Translations under genes and position numbers: made by a program
Assembly (NCBI GenBank): GCA_014380625.1
Contig: JACMJL010000269.1
Location: forward strand, 1 to 64,000
Direction of reading: 5' to 3'
From: Clostridiaceae bacterium
GTDB lineage: Bacteria > Bacillota > Clostridia > Clostridiales > Clostridiaceae
Length of the DNA: 64,000 bases
Notes under the pieces: generated by a model
What the model was told of the DNA's origin: nothing
Database searches by the model: none
The model's input: the letters and a program-made list of their open reading frames with translations, nothing else
In this document: piece after piece, positions 1 to 8,224 of the stretch
How the letters are laid out: the number at the start of each line of letters is the position of its first letter
Numbering within the stretch: position 1 is the stretch's first letter

Positions 1-819
1 AATGCATTAGGAACAGCAGATACAGTAGTAGTTCCAAGCTTAGCAATAGGAGATATCGTAAAGGTATACTCAGCAGCAACCTTAGGAACATTATTAGGAT
101 CAGCAACAGCAACAGCAGCTGGATCCTTAACAGTAAGCATTGCACAAATTGGAGCTGGAGCAGGAAGTGTATATGTAACAGTAACAAGTAAGAATATGCT
201 TGAAAGCCCTAGATCAGCAGCAGTAACAGTTGCAGCAGAAGCTAAATCAGTAACACCAGTTGCAGCAAATATAGTAGCAACAAATAAGATAACAGGAATA
301 CCAGATACAATAGTGGTTCCAAGCTTAGCAATAGGTGATATAGTAAAAGTATACTCCGCAGCAACCGCAGGAACATTACTAGGATCAGCAACAGCAACAG
401 CAGCAGGATCCTTAACAGTAAATATTGCACAACTTGGAACTGCATTAGGAAATGTATATGTAACAGTAACAAGCAAAGCATTACTTGAAAGTGATAGATC
501 AGCAGCTGTAGCCTACGGTGCAGAAGCAAAATCAACAACACCAATTGTGGCAAATATAACATTAGCTAATTATGCAGATATTGCGGATGTAATAACTGTA
601 ACTGGCCTCTCAGCAGGAGATATAGTAAAAGTATACACAGTATCATCTGGTGGAACAGTCATAGCAACATCAAAGGCTGTAGCTATAGGTAAAACTGGAA
701 TTTCCTTTAATGTAGCACAACTTGGATTAACTTCAGGGAGTGTATACTTGTCAGTAACCAGCACTGGAAAGAATGAAAGTGACAGAACAATAGCAGTAGC
801 GTTTGCTTCTGAACCTTAG
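1..819 (+). CDS. Repetitive surface-type protein, C-terminal part (partial at left edge)
   Basis: The reading frame is open from base 1 to the TAG at 817-819, so the start lies outside the window. The visible 272 residues are nearly all Ala, Thr, Val, Ser and Gly and form about three copies of a 94-95 residue beta-rich module. Each copy has an SAGDIVKVY-like strand, a TVxIAQLG-like strand and a VYVTVTSxxxxES-R ending. Such modules occur in large secreted or cell-surface proteins of Firmicutes; no enzyme motif, LPXTG anchor or S-layer-homology domain is visible here. A surface or adhesion role is inference from composition and repetition. A strong terminator follows directly, so this gene is transcribed separately from the flagellar operon. 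Confidence 0.75.
   Translation, partial: NALGTADTVVVPSLAIGDIVKVYSAATLGTLLGSATATAAGSLTVSIAQIGAGAGSVYVTVTSKNMLESPRSAAVTVAAEAKSVTPVAANIVATNKITGIPDTIVVPSLAIGDIVKVYSAATAGTLLGSATATAAGSLTVNIAQLGTALGNVYVTVTSKALLESDRSAAVAYGAEAKSTTPIVANITLANYADIADVITVTGLSAGDIVKVYTVSSGGTVIATSKAVAIGKTGISFNVAQLGLTSGSVYLSVTSTGKNESDRTIAVAFASEP
19..819 (+). repeat. Tandem 94-95 codon coding repeats
   Basis: Units begin at equivalent Asp codons at 19, 304 and 586, giving spacings of 285 and 282 bases; the third unit is cut short by the stop codon. Units 1 and 2 are nearly identical in DNA over long stretches, including synonymous positions. Unit 3 is diverged in DNA but keeps the protein pattern. This fits recent duplication or gene conversion between the inner units. 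Confidence 0.85.
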
Positions 820-843
820 AAATTAGTTGTAAAATAATAAACT

Positions 844-885
844 AAAGGTAGCCGGTTTTATTAACATAAAGCCGGCTACCTTTTT
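844..885 (+). terminator. Intrinsic terminator of the surface protein gene
   Basis: AAAGGTAGCCGG at 844-855 pairs with CCGGCTACCTTT at 872-883, and the pairing extends inward with one G-T pair. A T tract ends the structure at 885. It lies 24 bases after the stop codon. Confidence 0.93.
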
Positions 886-975
886 CATATAAATTATTAC
901 TGAATTTTATATAAAATTTTAATATACTATATATGGGGAACTAGTTACACTGTTGTAGATCTAATATAATAATAC

Positions 976-1094
976 AAGTAGTGAGAATAAAAATAATATT
1001 ACAGATTAAAAGATTTAAGACATAAATCTTTTAAATTATACAAAAATTATAGTTATCTATAAGACTCTAAGTTTAGAGTCTTATAGACTTTTTT
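976..1094 (+). ncRNA. Possible small RNA in the 886-1308 gap
   Basis: No gene covers 886-1308. Inside it are a TATAAT box at 965-970 with TTACAC at 945-950 (spacing 14, short), a hairpin with a 12-bp stem (1006-1017 with 1023-1034), and then a terminator-like hairpin at 1059-1094. The only frames between the two terminators are about 14 codons or shorter. A promoter, a hairpin and a terminator without an ORF suggest a small RNA of about 120 bases. This is inference only; the promoter spacing is poor. Confidence 0.25.
1059..1094 (+). terminator. Orphan intrinsic terminator-like hairpin
   Basis: ATAAGACTCTAA at 1059-1070 is perfectly complementary to TTAGAGTCTTAT at 1073-1084, followed by AGAC and six T at 1089-1094. 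No coding region lies between this and the previous terminator at 885, so it would end a non-coding transcript or act as a second barrier before the next gene. Confidence 0.6.
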
Positions 1095-1240
1095 GGAATC
1101 TCTAAGCGTCAAATTGTCTCATTACCATCAAACATCGTAAATAAATAGTAATGTTGAATTTTCAAAGGATATGCATAAAAGAAAAATATAAATTTATTGG
1201 TGAAAAATATAAAAAAATGTAGATTAATTCAAATTAGTAG

Positions 1241-1246
1241 TATAAT
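1241..1246 (+). promoter_or_regulatory. Putative -10 box of the 113-residue gene
   Basis: A perfect TATAAT lies 62 bases before the ATG at 1309. The bases 17 upstream (TGTAGA) match the sigma-A -35 consensus poorly, so the promoter class is uncertain. Confidence 0.35.
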
Positions 1247-1308
1247 ATTCATATACAAATTAAATTTCACTTTGATTTGTATAATTTTGTTGGGTGGGGA
1301 GCGATATT

Positions 1309-1650
1309 ATGAGAAACAATTCATTTTTAATCCTTGAATTTATAGAAAATATAAACAAGCAACTCATAGAAATAAAGTTAACCTCGAGAGAAGCTGAAAC
1401 TATAAATAAAGTTACTGATCTAATGGAATATGTTAAAATCTACTATGATAAAAGTGATAGCGCTAGAGAAAACTTAGCTTTATGCATCGAGAATAGTATG
1501 AAACAAGCGAGACACAATAATTCTGAAATGGACGCTATGTTATATATAGTTCACAAAGACTTAATAAATTCTAGAATTTCTGTTGAAAAAGCAAGAGAAT
1601 TATATGAACAATATTTAAAAGTTGAATTATATGAAAAAAACAAGTTTTAA
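1309..1650 (+). CDS. Small helical protein upstream of the flagellar operon, unknown function
   Basis: I do not recognise this 113-residue protein. The ATG at 1309 follows GGTGGGGA at 1293-1300 at normal spacing; a GTG at 1294 in the same frame would lie inside that ribosome site and is rejected. The product is charged, rich in Glu, Lys and Asn, predicted almost wholly alpha-helical, and has no signal peptide or membrane segment. It has its own putative -10 box and its own terminator, so it is a separate unit just before the flgB promoter. Its size and helical nature resemble small cytoplasmic partners such as export chaperones, but no family motif supports that. Confidence 0.7.
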   Translation: MRNNSFLILEFIENINKQLIEIKLTSREAETINKVTDLMEYVKIYYDKSDSARENLALCIENSMKQARHNNSEMDAMLYIVHKDLINSRISVEKARELYEQYLKVELYEKNKF

Positions 1651-1659
1651 AATATTGAT

Positions 1660-1695
1660 AAGAATCCGATTACACAGGATTCTTTGTTTTTTTTT
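1660..1695 (+). terminator. Intrinsic terminator
   Basis: AAGAATCC at 1660-1667 pairs with GGATTCTT at 1677-1684, followed by a long T-rich tract interrupted by one G. It separates the small helical gene from the flagellar promoter. Confidence 0.85.
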
Positions 1696-1728
1696 GTTAA
1701 ATTTATCTAAAAAACAGGAGTTTTGTAT

Positions 1729-1757
1729 TTTACAAAAGAATATTTGCATAGTATAAT
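1729..1757 (+). promoter_or_regulatory. Sigma-A-type promoter of the flagellar operon
   Basis: TTTACA at 1729-1734 and TATAAT at 1752-1757 are separated by 17 bases, a 5/6 and 6/6 match to the housekeeping consensus. It lies about 110 bases before flgB, between a terminator and the first gene of the operon. No sigma-28 consensus (TAAA-N15-GCCGATAA) was seen here, which fits an early-class operon that itself encodes fliA. Confidence 0.7.
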
Positions 1758-1868
1758 AGATTTATAAACAAAAATGTTTAATATTATATTAGTTTTAATT
1801 AAATTTTACAAAATAACTAAGAATTTTACAAAATGTATTATAAGTTACTATTGAAAGGGGTTGAAAAT

Positions 1869-2267
1869 GTGAGTAATATAGATAAAGGACAACAGGTATA
1901 CAACTTAATTAAACAAGGTCTTAGCGCAACAAATCTAAGAAGTAAAGTAATATCTAACAATTTAGCTAACATTAATACACCAGGATATAAGGCATATCAT
2001 GTTAGCTTTGAAGATAATCTCAACGCAAGTGTGGACTCACTTGACCTTAAGGTAAACAGGGGTAAGCACCTTCGGGATTCCGATAAAAGTAGCAATATTC
2101 AATTATATCAAGATAGAGATACTAGTATGAAACAAGATGGTAACAATGTAGACATTGATAATGAGATGGCTGATCAAGCTGCCAACGAATTAGAATATAG
2201 GGCATTGATAACAGAATTAAATAATAGGCTTGCTATTAAAAATATAATTATTAGAGGTGGGAGGTAA
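1869..2267 (+). CDS. flgB: Flagellar basal-body rod protein FlgB
   Basis: FlgB is a proximal rod subunit exported through the flagellar type III system. The 132-residue product has the rod-family N terminus (NNLANINTPGYK) and a C-terminal helix ending in a YRALITELNNR-type motif. The chosen start is the GTG at 1869, eight bases after AAGGGG at 1855-1860; an upstream ATG at 1833 in frame has no ribosome site and would add 12 atypical residues. It is the first gene of the flagellar operon and is followed five bases later by flgC. Confidence 0.93.
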   Translation: MSNIDKGQQVYNLIKQGLSATNLRSKVISNNLANINTPGYKAYHVSFEDNLNASVDSLDLKVNRGKHLRDSDKSSNIQLYQDRDTSMKQDGNNVDIDNEMADQAANELEYRALITELNNRLAIKNIIIRGGR

Positions 2268-2272
2268 TTTAA

Positions 2273-2704
2273 ATGGGAGCTTTTAGTGCATTAAGAATTA
2301 GTGCTAGTGGTCTTTCTGCTGAGAGATTGAGAATGGATACAATAGCATCTAATATAGCTAATATTAATACTACTAGAGGAGAAAATGGACAGCCATATAG
2401 ACGTAAAGTTGCTGTTTTTAAAGAGAATTTGTCTCGAGAATTAGATTTTAATACAGGTAAAATGGTTAACACTCTAAAAGGTGTAAAGGCCGTAGGCGTG
2501 GTAGACGATCTGTCTCCTTTTAGAAAGATTTATGACCCAACTAACCCAGATGCTGATGCAGAAGGTAATGTGTCTATGCCAAACGTAAATACGTTAAATG
2601 AGATGGCAGATATGATTGCCTCTACTAGAGCCTACGAAGCTAATGTAAGTGCAATTACTTCTGAAAAAAACATGTTTTCTAAAGCCTTAGAAATAGGAAG
2701 ATAG
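2273..2704 (+). CDS. flgC: Flagellar basal-body rod protein FlgC
   Basis: FlgC is the second proximal rod protein. The 143-residue sequence begins with the rod signature ([27 protein letters not shown] split over residues 7-33) and ends with the typical [21 protein letters not shown] region near residues 103-125, which forms the C-terminal coiled helix. The start has a strong GAGGTGGGAGG ribosome site that overlaps the end of flgB. Length and order match other Firmicutes. Confidence 0.95.
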   Translation: MGAFSALRISASGLSAERLRMDTIASNIANINTTRGENGQPYRRKVAVFKENLSRELDFNTGKMVNTLKGVKAVGVVDDLSPFRKIYDPTNPDADAEGNVSMPNVNTLNEMADMIASTRAYEANVSAITSEKNMFSKALEIGR

Positions 2705-2715
2705 GAGTGATTTAA

Positions 2716-3036
2716 TTGAGTATTAATATAAATAACTTTGTGCCAGATAGTAAAATCTTTGATAGTATTAAATTTACAACTGATACTAAGTCTGCAAGTG
2801 ACAATAATGGCCAAGCATCTTTTTTAGATGTATTAAAATCTAAAATGGAAGAGGTAAACGAAAAACAAATTGCCTCTGAAAATGCGACTGAAGGTTTTAT
2901 AAATGGTGATAGTAATATAACTATAGATCAAGTAATGTTATCAGGTGAAGAAGCTAAACAATCATTACAACTTGCTTTAGAAGTAAGAAACAAGATTATG
3001 GATGCTTTTCAAGAACTTAATAAAACACAAATGTAA
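2716..3036 (+). CDS. fliE: Flagellar hook-basal body protein FliE
   Basis: FliE joins the MS ring to the rod and is an early export substrate. The 106-residue product has the conserved C-terminal half (MLSGEEAKQSLQLALEVRNK near residues 76-95, then a DAFQELNKTQM end). The start is a TTG at 2716 preceded by TAGGAGTGA. It sits between flgC and fliF, the usual position. Confidence 0.92.
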   Translation: MSININNFVPDSKIFDSIKFTTDTKSASDNNGQASFLDVLKSKMEEVNEKQIASENATEGFINGDSNITIDQVMLSGEEAKQSLQLALEVRNKIMDAFQELNKTQM

Positions 3037-3052
3037 TAAGGAGTGCATATAG

Positions 3053-4663
3053 ATGGGAACATTAGCAGAAAGATTAAAAGGTCTTTTTGAAAGATTTAAG
3101 GGATTAAGCCTTGGCAAAAAGACTGGCTATATTATGCTGGTTATCGTTGTTATTGTTGCTATATCCTCGTTATCTTTTTATACAACTAGTACAAAATATT
3201 CTATACTTTTTTCTAACATGGACCCTACGGATTCTAAAACAGTGCTTGATAAGTTAAATGCTTTAAAGGAACCAAATAAGGTACAGGGTACTTCTATTTT
3301 AGTTCCTACAAAGAACGTGGATAATTTAAGATTACAACTTGCTTCCAGTCTTACTAATGGAAGTAAGGGATTTGAACTTTTCGATGAGGGTAGTCCATTT
3401 GGAATGACTGACCAACAGATGACAATTGAATTTCAAAGAGCTATGGAAGGAGAACTAGAAAGAACTCTTAAAGGTTTTTCTCAAGTAGATGGAGCCAGAG
3501 TTCATCTTGTAATGCAACAAGATAGTGCTTTTGTTCAAGATTCTACAGCTTCCACTGCTTCAGTAACATTAAAACTTAAACCTGGAACCGTTTTAAGTAA
3601 TGACCAAGTTAAATCTATAGTTGCATTAATTAGTGGATCAGTTAAAAACTTAAAGAAAGAAAATGTTCAAGTAGTAGATAATAAAATGAAACTTTTGACT
3701 AGTAATTTGTTTTCTGCTGAGGAAGCAGGCCAATCTATTGATGTGGCATCTGCTACTGCAAATCAACTGAAACAAAAAACTGAATATGAAAATGTATTAA
3801 AACAAAAAATACTTGAAATTGTTCAACCCGTTGCTTTAAAGGGTAATGTAAAGGTTACAGTAAATGCTGATATGGATTTTAATTCACAACAAATAGCATC
3901 TACAATAGTTGATGCAAATGGAGCTAAGGTTAGTGAGAAAATCACAGATAACACAAGTGTTAATGGTGGAGCTATAAATACAGCGGGTTCAGGAGTAGAT
4001 GCCAATACAAATCCAAGTTCTGTAGGATATGCAGCAGGCACTAACGCTGGTACAAATTCATCTACAAATAAGGAAACAATGACTAATTATGATAACGGTA
4101 AAACTGAAACTAAAACTAACGTAGCCCCTGGAAAAGTTCTAAGGTTAACTGCCTCTATTATGCTAGATGCGGGGCTTTCTGATGCAGATAAAGCTACATT
4201 GACCAATAGTATTAGTAATGCTATTGGCTTCGACGCTTCAAGAAATGATACGATTAGCGTTGCAGCTATGAAGTTTAATACTAGTGGAACAGAAGCTGTG
4301 GCAAGTGATCTAGCTTTGATTACTGCCGCAAATCAAGCACAAATCAAACAGAAATTATATGAATATATAGGAATTGGAATAGGTGCATTAGCTGTTTTAC
4401 TTATCCTTATGGTCTCCTTTAAAAAGCGTGGAGCAAATAAGGTAAGAGAAGTTGCAGGCCTTGAACAGGGTGGGCTAAATGTTCTTCTAGGGGATGAAAT
4501 AATGCCTAAGGAAGCTAAGCCAATTGTAATTTACGATCCTATTGATTTTGAACCTAAAAATGAAAACTCTCATTTAGAAAGTGAAATTAGAAAATATGCT
4601 AAGGAAAAACCAGAGCAAGTATCAGACATAGTAAAGGCATGGTTAGCAGATGAGGAGAGGTGA
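3053..4663 (+). CDS. fliF: Flagellar MS-ring protein FliF
   Basis: FliF builds the MS ring in the cytoplasmic membrane that houses the export gate and carries the C ring. The 536-residue protein has a first membrane segment near residues 25-45, ring-building motifs in the first half (PFGMTDQQMTIEFQRAMEGELERT around residues 120-145), a low-complexity Asn/Thr/Gly-rich periplasmic loop near residues 290-350, and a second membrane segment near 435-455. The cytoplasmic tail ends in a region expected to bind FliG (EKPEQVSDIVKAWL). fliG follows at once. Confidence 0.96.
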   Translation: MGTLAERLKGLFERFKGLSLGKKTGYIMLVIVVIVAISSLSFYTTSTKYSILFSNMDPTDSKTVLDKLNALKEPNKVQGTSILVPTKNVDNLRLQLASSLTNGSKGFELFDEGSPFGMTDQQMTIEFQRAMEGELERTLKGFSQVDGARVHLVMQQDSAFVQDSTASTASVTLKLKPGTVLSNDQVKSIVALISGSVKNLKKENVQVVDNKMKLLTSNLFSAEEAGQSIDVASATANQLKQKTEYENVLKQKILEIVQPVALKGNVKVTVNADMDFNSQQIASTIVDANGAKVSEKITDNTSVNGGAINTAGSGVDANTNPSSVGYAAGTNAGTNSSTNKETMTNYDNGKTETKTNVAPGKVLRLTASIMLDAGLSDADKATLTNSISNAIGFDASRNDTISVAAMKFNTSGTEAVASDLALITAANQAQIKQKLYEYIGIGIGALAVLLILMVSFKKRGANKVREVAGLEQGGLNVLLGDEIMPKEAKPIVIYDPIDFEPKNENSHLESEIRKYAKEKPEQVSDIVKAWLADEER

Positions 4664-4666
4664 TAA

Positions 4667-5692
4667 TTGGTGGCAAAAGATAAAGAACAAAGTAAGTTAA
4701 CGGGAGTACAAAAGACAGCAATTTTGTTTATTACATTAGGTCCAGATGCAGCTGCTCCAATTATAAAAAAATTACCAGAACGAGAAATACAAAAGATAAC
4801 TTATGAAATTGCCAATATGAATACTGTAAAAAATGATTTGAAACAATCTATTTTATCTGAATTTATGGATATGAATAAGGCTAAGGATTATTTAATTGAA
4901 GGTGGACTTGATTATGCAAGGGATTTACTTGGTAAGGCATTGGGAACTCAAAGAGCAAAGGAAATACTAGATCAAGTAACGGAAGCTACAGAACAGTTTA
5001 GACCCTTTGCCATAGCAAGGAAGGCTGATGCTCATCAACTACTGAATGTAATAACAAATGAGCATCCTCAAACTATTGCTCTAATTTTATGTTATTTACA
5101 ACCGGATAAAGCAGGCCAAATTGTATCTTCTTTACCAGAAGAAATTCAGGGAGATGTTGCCTTTAGAATAGCTAATATGAGCAACACATCTCCCATGGTA
5201 ATAAAAGAGATTGAAAAGGTTTTAAATACAAAATTATCCTCCGTTGTAAAATCTGACTTAACTGTAATTGGTGGAGTTGAAACTATAGTTGCAATTTTAA
5301 ATCAAGTAGACAGAACAACTGAGAAAAATATTACAGAAGGTCTTGAGAGAGTGGATCCAGAACTTGCAGAAAAAGTTAAGCAATCTATGTTTATCTTTGA
5401 AGATATTATTACACTTGATGATGTATCAATTCAAAGAATTCTTAGAGAAGTTGAATCTAAGGATCTTGCTTTAGCTCTTAAGGGTTGCTCAGATGAGGTT
5501 TCTGCATCTATTTTCAGAAATCAATCAAAGAGAGCGGCTGCATCCCTAAAAGAAGATATGGAGTTCTTAGGTCCTGTTAGGTTGATGGATGTGGAAAAAG
5601 CTCAAATGAAGATTGTTGGAACTATAAGAAGGCTCGAGGACGCTGGAGAAATTATAATTTCTAGAGGTGGAGAAGATGCAATCATTATTTAA
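4667..5692 (+). CDS. fliG: Flagellar motor switch protein FliG
   Basis: FliG is the C-ring protein that contacts the stator and sets torque and rotation. The 341-residue product has the FliG N domain, the EHPQ motif at residues 132-135 and a C-terminal domain with the alternating charged helix (DDVSIQRILREVESKDLALALK). The start is TTG at 4667 or the adjacent GTG at 4670; both lie behind GAGGAGAGG at 4652-4660. FliM and FliN/FliY, its usual C-ring partners, are not in this operon. Confidence 0.96.
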   Translation: MVAKDKEQSKLTGVQKTAILFITLGPDAAAPIIKKLPEREIQKITYEIANMNTVKNDLKQSILSEFMDMNKAKDYLIEGGLDYARDLLGKALGTQRAKEILDQVTEATEQFRPFAIARKADAHQLLNVITNEHPQTIALILCYLQPDKAGQIVSSLPEEIQGDVAFRIANMSNTSPMVIKEIEKVLNTKLSSVVKSDLTVIGGVETIVAILNQVDRTTEKNITEGLERVDPELAEKVKQSMFIFEDIITLDDVSIQRILREVESKDLALALKGCSDEVSASIFRNQSKRAAASLKEDMEFLGPVRLMDVEKAQMKIVGTIRRLEDAGEIIISRGGEDAIII

Positions 5693-6443
5693 AGTTATAA
5701 AAAACAATAGCATTAACGAAAATGGTATGAGAGCTATAGAAACTAATTATAAGGAAGAAAAATCAGAATATCTTTCATCAGTTAATTCTGCAGTTACCTC
5801 ACGATATGAAGATATAGCAAGCTCTATATTACAAAATGCAAGAAAACAAAGCGAAGAACTTTTATCAAATACCTATTTAAGGGCTGAAAAAATTGAACAA
5901 GAAGCCTATAAAAAAGCTTATGAAGCTGGTGAAAAACAAGCATATTATGATTCCTATAACAGAGCATATGAAGAAAATGTAATAAAGGCACAACAAGAGG
6001 CTCAAATTATTATAAATAATGCTCAGGAAACAGAGAGATTTGCAAATAGTATACTATTAAACGCCAATAAAGAATATGAAAACTATGTTAAAGAAAAGAA
6101 AACTGAGGTCAAAGACTTAATATTAGAAATAGTTAAAGGTATACTACAAAAAGAGGTAAAGGCTGAGGATTCTATTAATAAGATGGTAATAAATGCTTTA
6201 GATCAAGTAAAAACTGTTAAAACTTATGTTATAAAATGTAATAATCTTCACATGGAGAAACTTAAGTTAGCTATAGGAGTTTGGAAAATACAATTAACTT
6301 ACAAATGCGAAGTTTTTGTTATTGAAGATAATTCAATCGAAGTTGGAAACGCTGTCGTTGAGAAGGATAATGGTCATATTGAAGTTGGAATAGATATTGG
6401 TTTTACTAGGGTTAAAGAGATTCTTGAGGAGAATGATATATAA
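5676..6443 (+). CDS. fliH: Flagellar export-ATPase regulator FliH
   Basis: FliH binds FliI and carries it to the export gate. This 255-residue protein has a long Glu/Lys/Ala coiled coil (about residues 35-150) and a compact FliH/YscL C-terminal domain. It overlaps the end of fliG by 17 bases. The ATG at 5676 is preferred because GAGGTGGAG lies just upstream; an in-frame GTG at 5667 falls within that ribosome site. Family assignment rests mainly on composition and on position between fliG and fliI. Confidence 0.88.
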   Translation: MQSLFKVIKNNSINENGMRAIETNYKEEKSEYLSSVNSAVTSRYEDIASSILQNARKQSEELLSNTYLRAEKIEQEAYKKAYEAGEKQAYYDSYNRAYEENVIKAQQEAQIIINNAQETERFANSILLNANKEYENYVKEKKTEVKDLILEIVKGILQKEVKAEDSINKMVINALDQVKTVKTYVIKCNNLHMEKLKLAIGVWKIQLTYKCEVFVIEDNSIEVGNAVVEKDNGHIEVGIDIGFTRVKEILEENDI

Positions 6444-7750
6444 TGCTAAATATAAACTTCGGGAGTATAACTAAAAAGGTAAAAGAAGGAAATTATATTT
6501 ATTCAGAAGGTAGAGTTAAAAAGGTAATAGGTTTAACCGTTGAAGTATGTGGTATCAGAGCCTTTGTTGGAGAGGTTTGCACTATTTATAATGAAAAAAA
6601 CCTGCCTATTCCCTGTGAAGTTGTAGGTTTTAGAGATGATGATGTTATTTTAATGCCCTTAGGCGAACTAATTGGAATTTCTCCAGGGTGCAAGGTTGTT
6701 CCTACGGAAAAACCCTTAGGTGTTAAGTGTTCTGATGACCTTTTTGGTAAAGTTTTAGATGGACTTGGAAATCCATTAAATGAAAATGAAATTCTTAATG
6801 GTACTTTGTATCCTTTAGATAGAGAACCTCCAGACCCACTAAAAAGAAGACGAATTAAAAATATTCTTCCTACAGGGGTTCGAGCAATTGATGGGTTTCT
6901 TACTTGTGGGGAAGGTCAAAGAATAGGTATATTTGCTGGTAGTGGAGTTGGAAAGAGTACAACTCTAGGGATGATTGCTAGATATGCCGAGGCAGATGTA
7001 AATGTAATTGCACTTATAGGAGAAAGAGGAAGAGAAGTACTTGACTTTATAGAAAAGGATCTTGGAAAGGAGGGCATGAAAAAGTCTATTGTGGTATGTG
7101 CTACTTCAGATAAACCTGCACTTGTAAGACTTAAAGGCGCTTTTACGGCAACTGCAATTGCTGAATACTTCAGAGATCAAGGAAAAAAGGTTATTTTAAT
7201 GATGGATTCCGTAACAAGATTTGCTATGGCTCAAAGAGAGATAGGACTAGCTATTGGAGAACCACCAGCATCAAAGGGTTACACCCCTTCAGTTTTTGCA
7301 ATGCTTCCAAGATTGATGGAACGTTCAGGAATGTCTGATAAAGGCTCCATTACTGCTTTTTATACAGTGCTAGTGGATGGTGATGATTTTAATGAACCAA
7401 TTGCGGATGCTGTAAGAGGTATATTAGATGGTCATATAGTTTTATCTAGATCTCTGGCGGCAAAAAATCATTATCCCGCTATTGATGTTTTAAGTAGTAT
7501 AAGTAGACTTATGTCGGAAATTGCAGACGAGGAGCATAAGGAAGCAGCTTCCTTTTATCGAGATCTTTTGGCCACTTATCGAGATTCTGAGGATTTAATA
7601 AATATAGGTGCCTATGTAAAAGGTAGCAATAAAAAAGTAGATTTAGCTATTAACTATAATGAATCAATCAATAAATTTTTAAAGCAAAAGATGAATGAGC
7701 ATAATAGTTTAGAAAACAGTTTATCAATATTAAAATCTATAATTAATTAA
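6443..7750 (+). CDS. fliI: Flagellum-specific export ATPase FliI
   Basis: FliI hydrolyses ATP to unload substrates at the flagellar type III gate. The 435-residue protein has a beta-barrel N domain, a P-loop GSGVGKST at residues 166-173, a Walker B strand (VILMMDS) and the SRSLAAKNHYPAIDVLSSISR block of the F1/type III ATPase family. Its ATG overlaps the fliH stop by one base (TAATG), so the two are translationally coupled. Confidence 0.97.
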   Translation: MLNINFGSITKKVKEGNYIYSEGRVKKVIGLTVEVCGIRAFVGEVCTIYNEKNLPIPCEVVGFRDDDVILMPLGELIGISPGCKVVPTEKPLGVKCSDDLFGKVLDGLGNPLNENEILNGTLYPLDREPPDPLKRRRIKNILPTGVRAIDGFLTCGEGQRIGIFAGSGVGKSTTLGMIARYAEADVNVIALIGERGREVLDFIEKDLGKEGMKKSIVVCATSDKPALVRLKGAFTATAIAEYFRDQGKKVILMMDSVTRFAMAQREIGLAIGEPPASKGYTPSVFAMLPRLMERSGMSDKGSITAFYTVLVDGDDFNEPIADAVRGILDGHIVLSRSLAAKNHYPAIDVLSSISRLMSEIADEEHKEAASFYRDLLATYRDSEDLINIGAYVKGSNKKVDLAINYNESINKFLKQKMNEHNSLENSLSILKSIIN

Positions 7751-7759
7751 GGAGACGCT

Positions 7760-8197
7760 ATGAATGGATATAAGTTTCGATTGCAAAAATTATTAGATAT
7801 AAGAATTGATAAAGAAGAAGAAAGTAAAATTAAATTTAAAGAGGCTCAAGTTCAAAAGGAAAACACAGAATTAAGATTAGACAAACTAAAGGAAACCTAT
7901 GAAAACACAGCCAAAACAGAAACTGCTGTCTCACTAATTGAAAGAAAAATTAAATGTAATTATTTAAATGCAGTAAACCAATCAATTAATAATACAAAAA
8001 CAGAATTAGATAGGAATGTGTTAAATTTAGAGGGAAAACGAAGCGAACTAGAAAAAAAACAAATTGAAAGAAAAACTGTTGAAATCTTAAGGGATAAAAA
8101 AGAGACATTGTATTTAAAGGAACAAGACATGGTTGAACAAAAGGCAAATGATGAATTTGCATTATATGGTTTTATTAGAAGAAGAAATAGTATGTAA
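7760..8197 (+). CDS. fliJ: Flagellar export protein FliJ
   Basis: FliJ is the coiled-coil stalk of the export ATPase. The 145-residue product is entirely charged heptad-like helix with the family opening F-R-L-Q-K-L-L-D-I-R near residues 6-15. The sequence itself is weakly diagnostic; size, coiled coil and position between fliI and fliK decide the call. A GGAGAC ribosome site precedes the ATG. Confidence 0.88.
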   Translation: MNGYKFRLQKLLDIRIDKEEESKIKFKEAQVQKENTELRLDKLKETYENTAKTETAVSLIERKIKCNYLNAVNQSINNTKTELDRNVLNLEGKRSELEKKQIERKTVEILRDKKETLYLKEQDMVEQKANDEFALYGFIRRRNSM

Positions 8198-8224
8198 AAC
8201 CTATACTTGAGAGGAGGTGAGAAA

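Noticed and set aside
242-562. Long open frame on the minus strand across the surface-protein repeats
   Set aside because: It is a leucine-rich low-complexity shadow of the Ala/Thr-rich repeats, with no ribosome site.
1-819. Regular direct repeats considered as a CRISPR array
   Set aside because: The units are 94-95 codons long, lie in an open reading frame and have no unique spacers.
2080-2086. CCGATAA, the core of a sigma-28 -10 box, inside flgB
   Set aside because: The upstream TAAA/TAAG elements are at the wrong distance (12 or 22 bases instead of about 15) and the site is within a coding region with no gene start after it.
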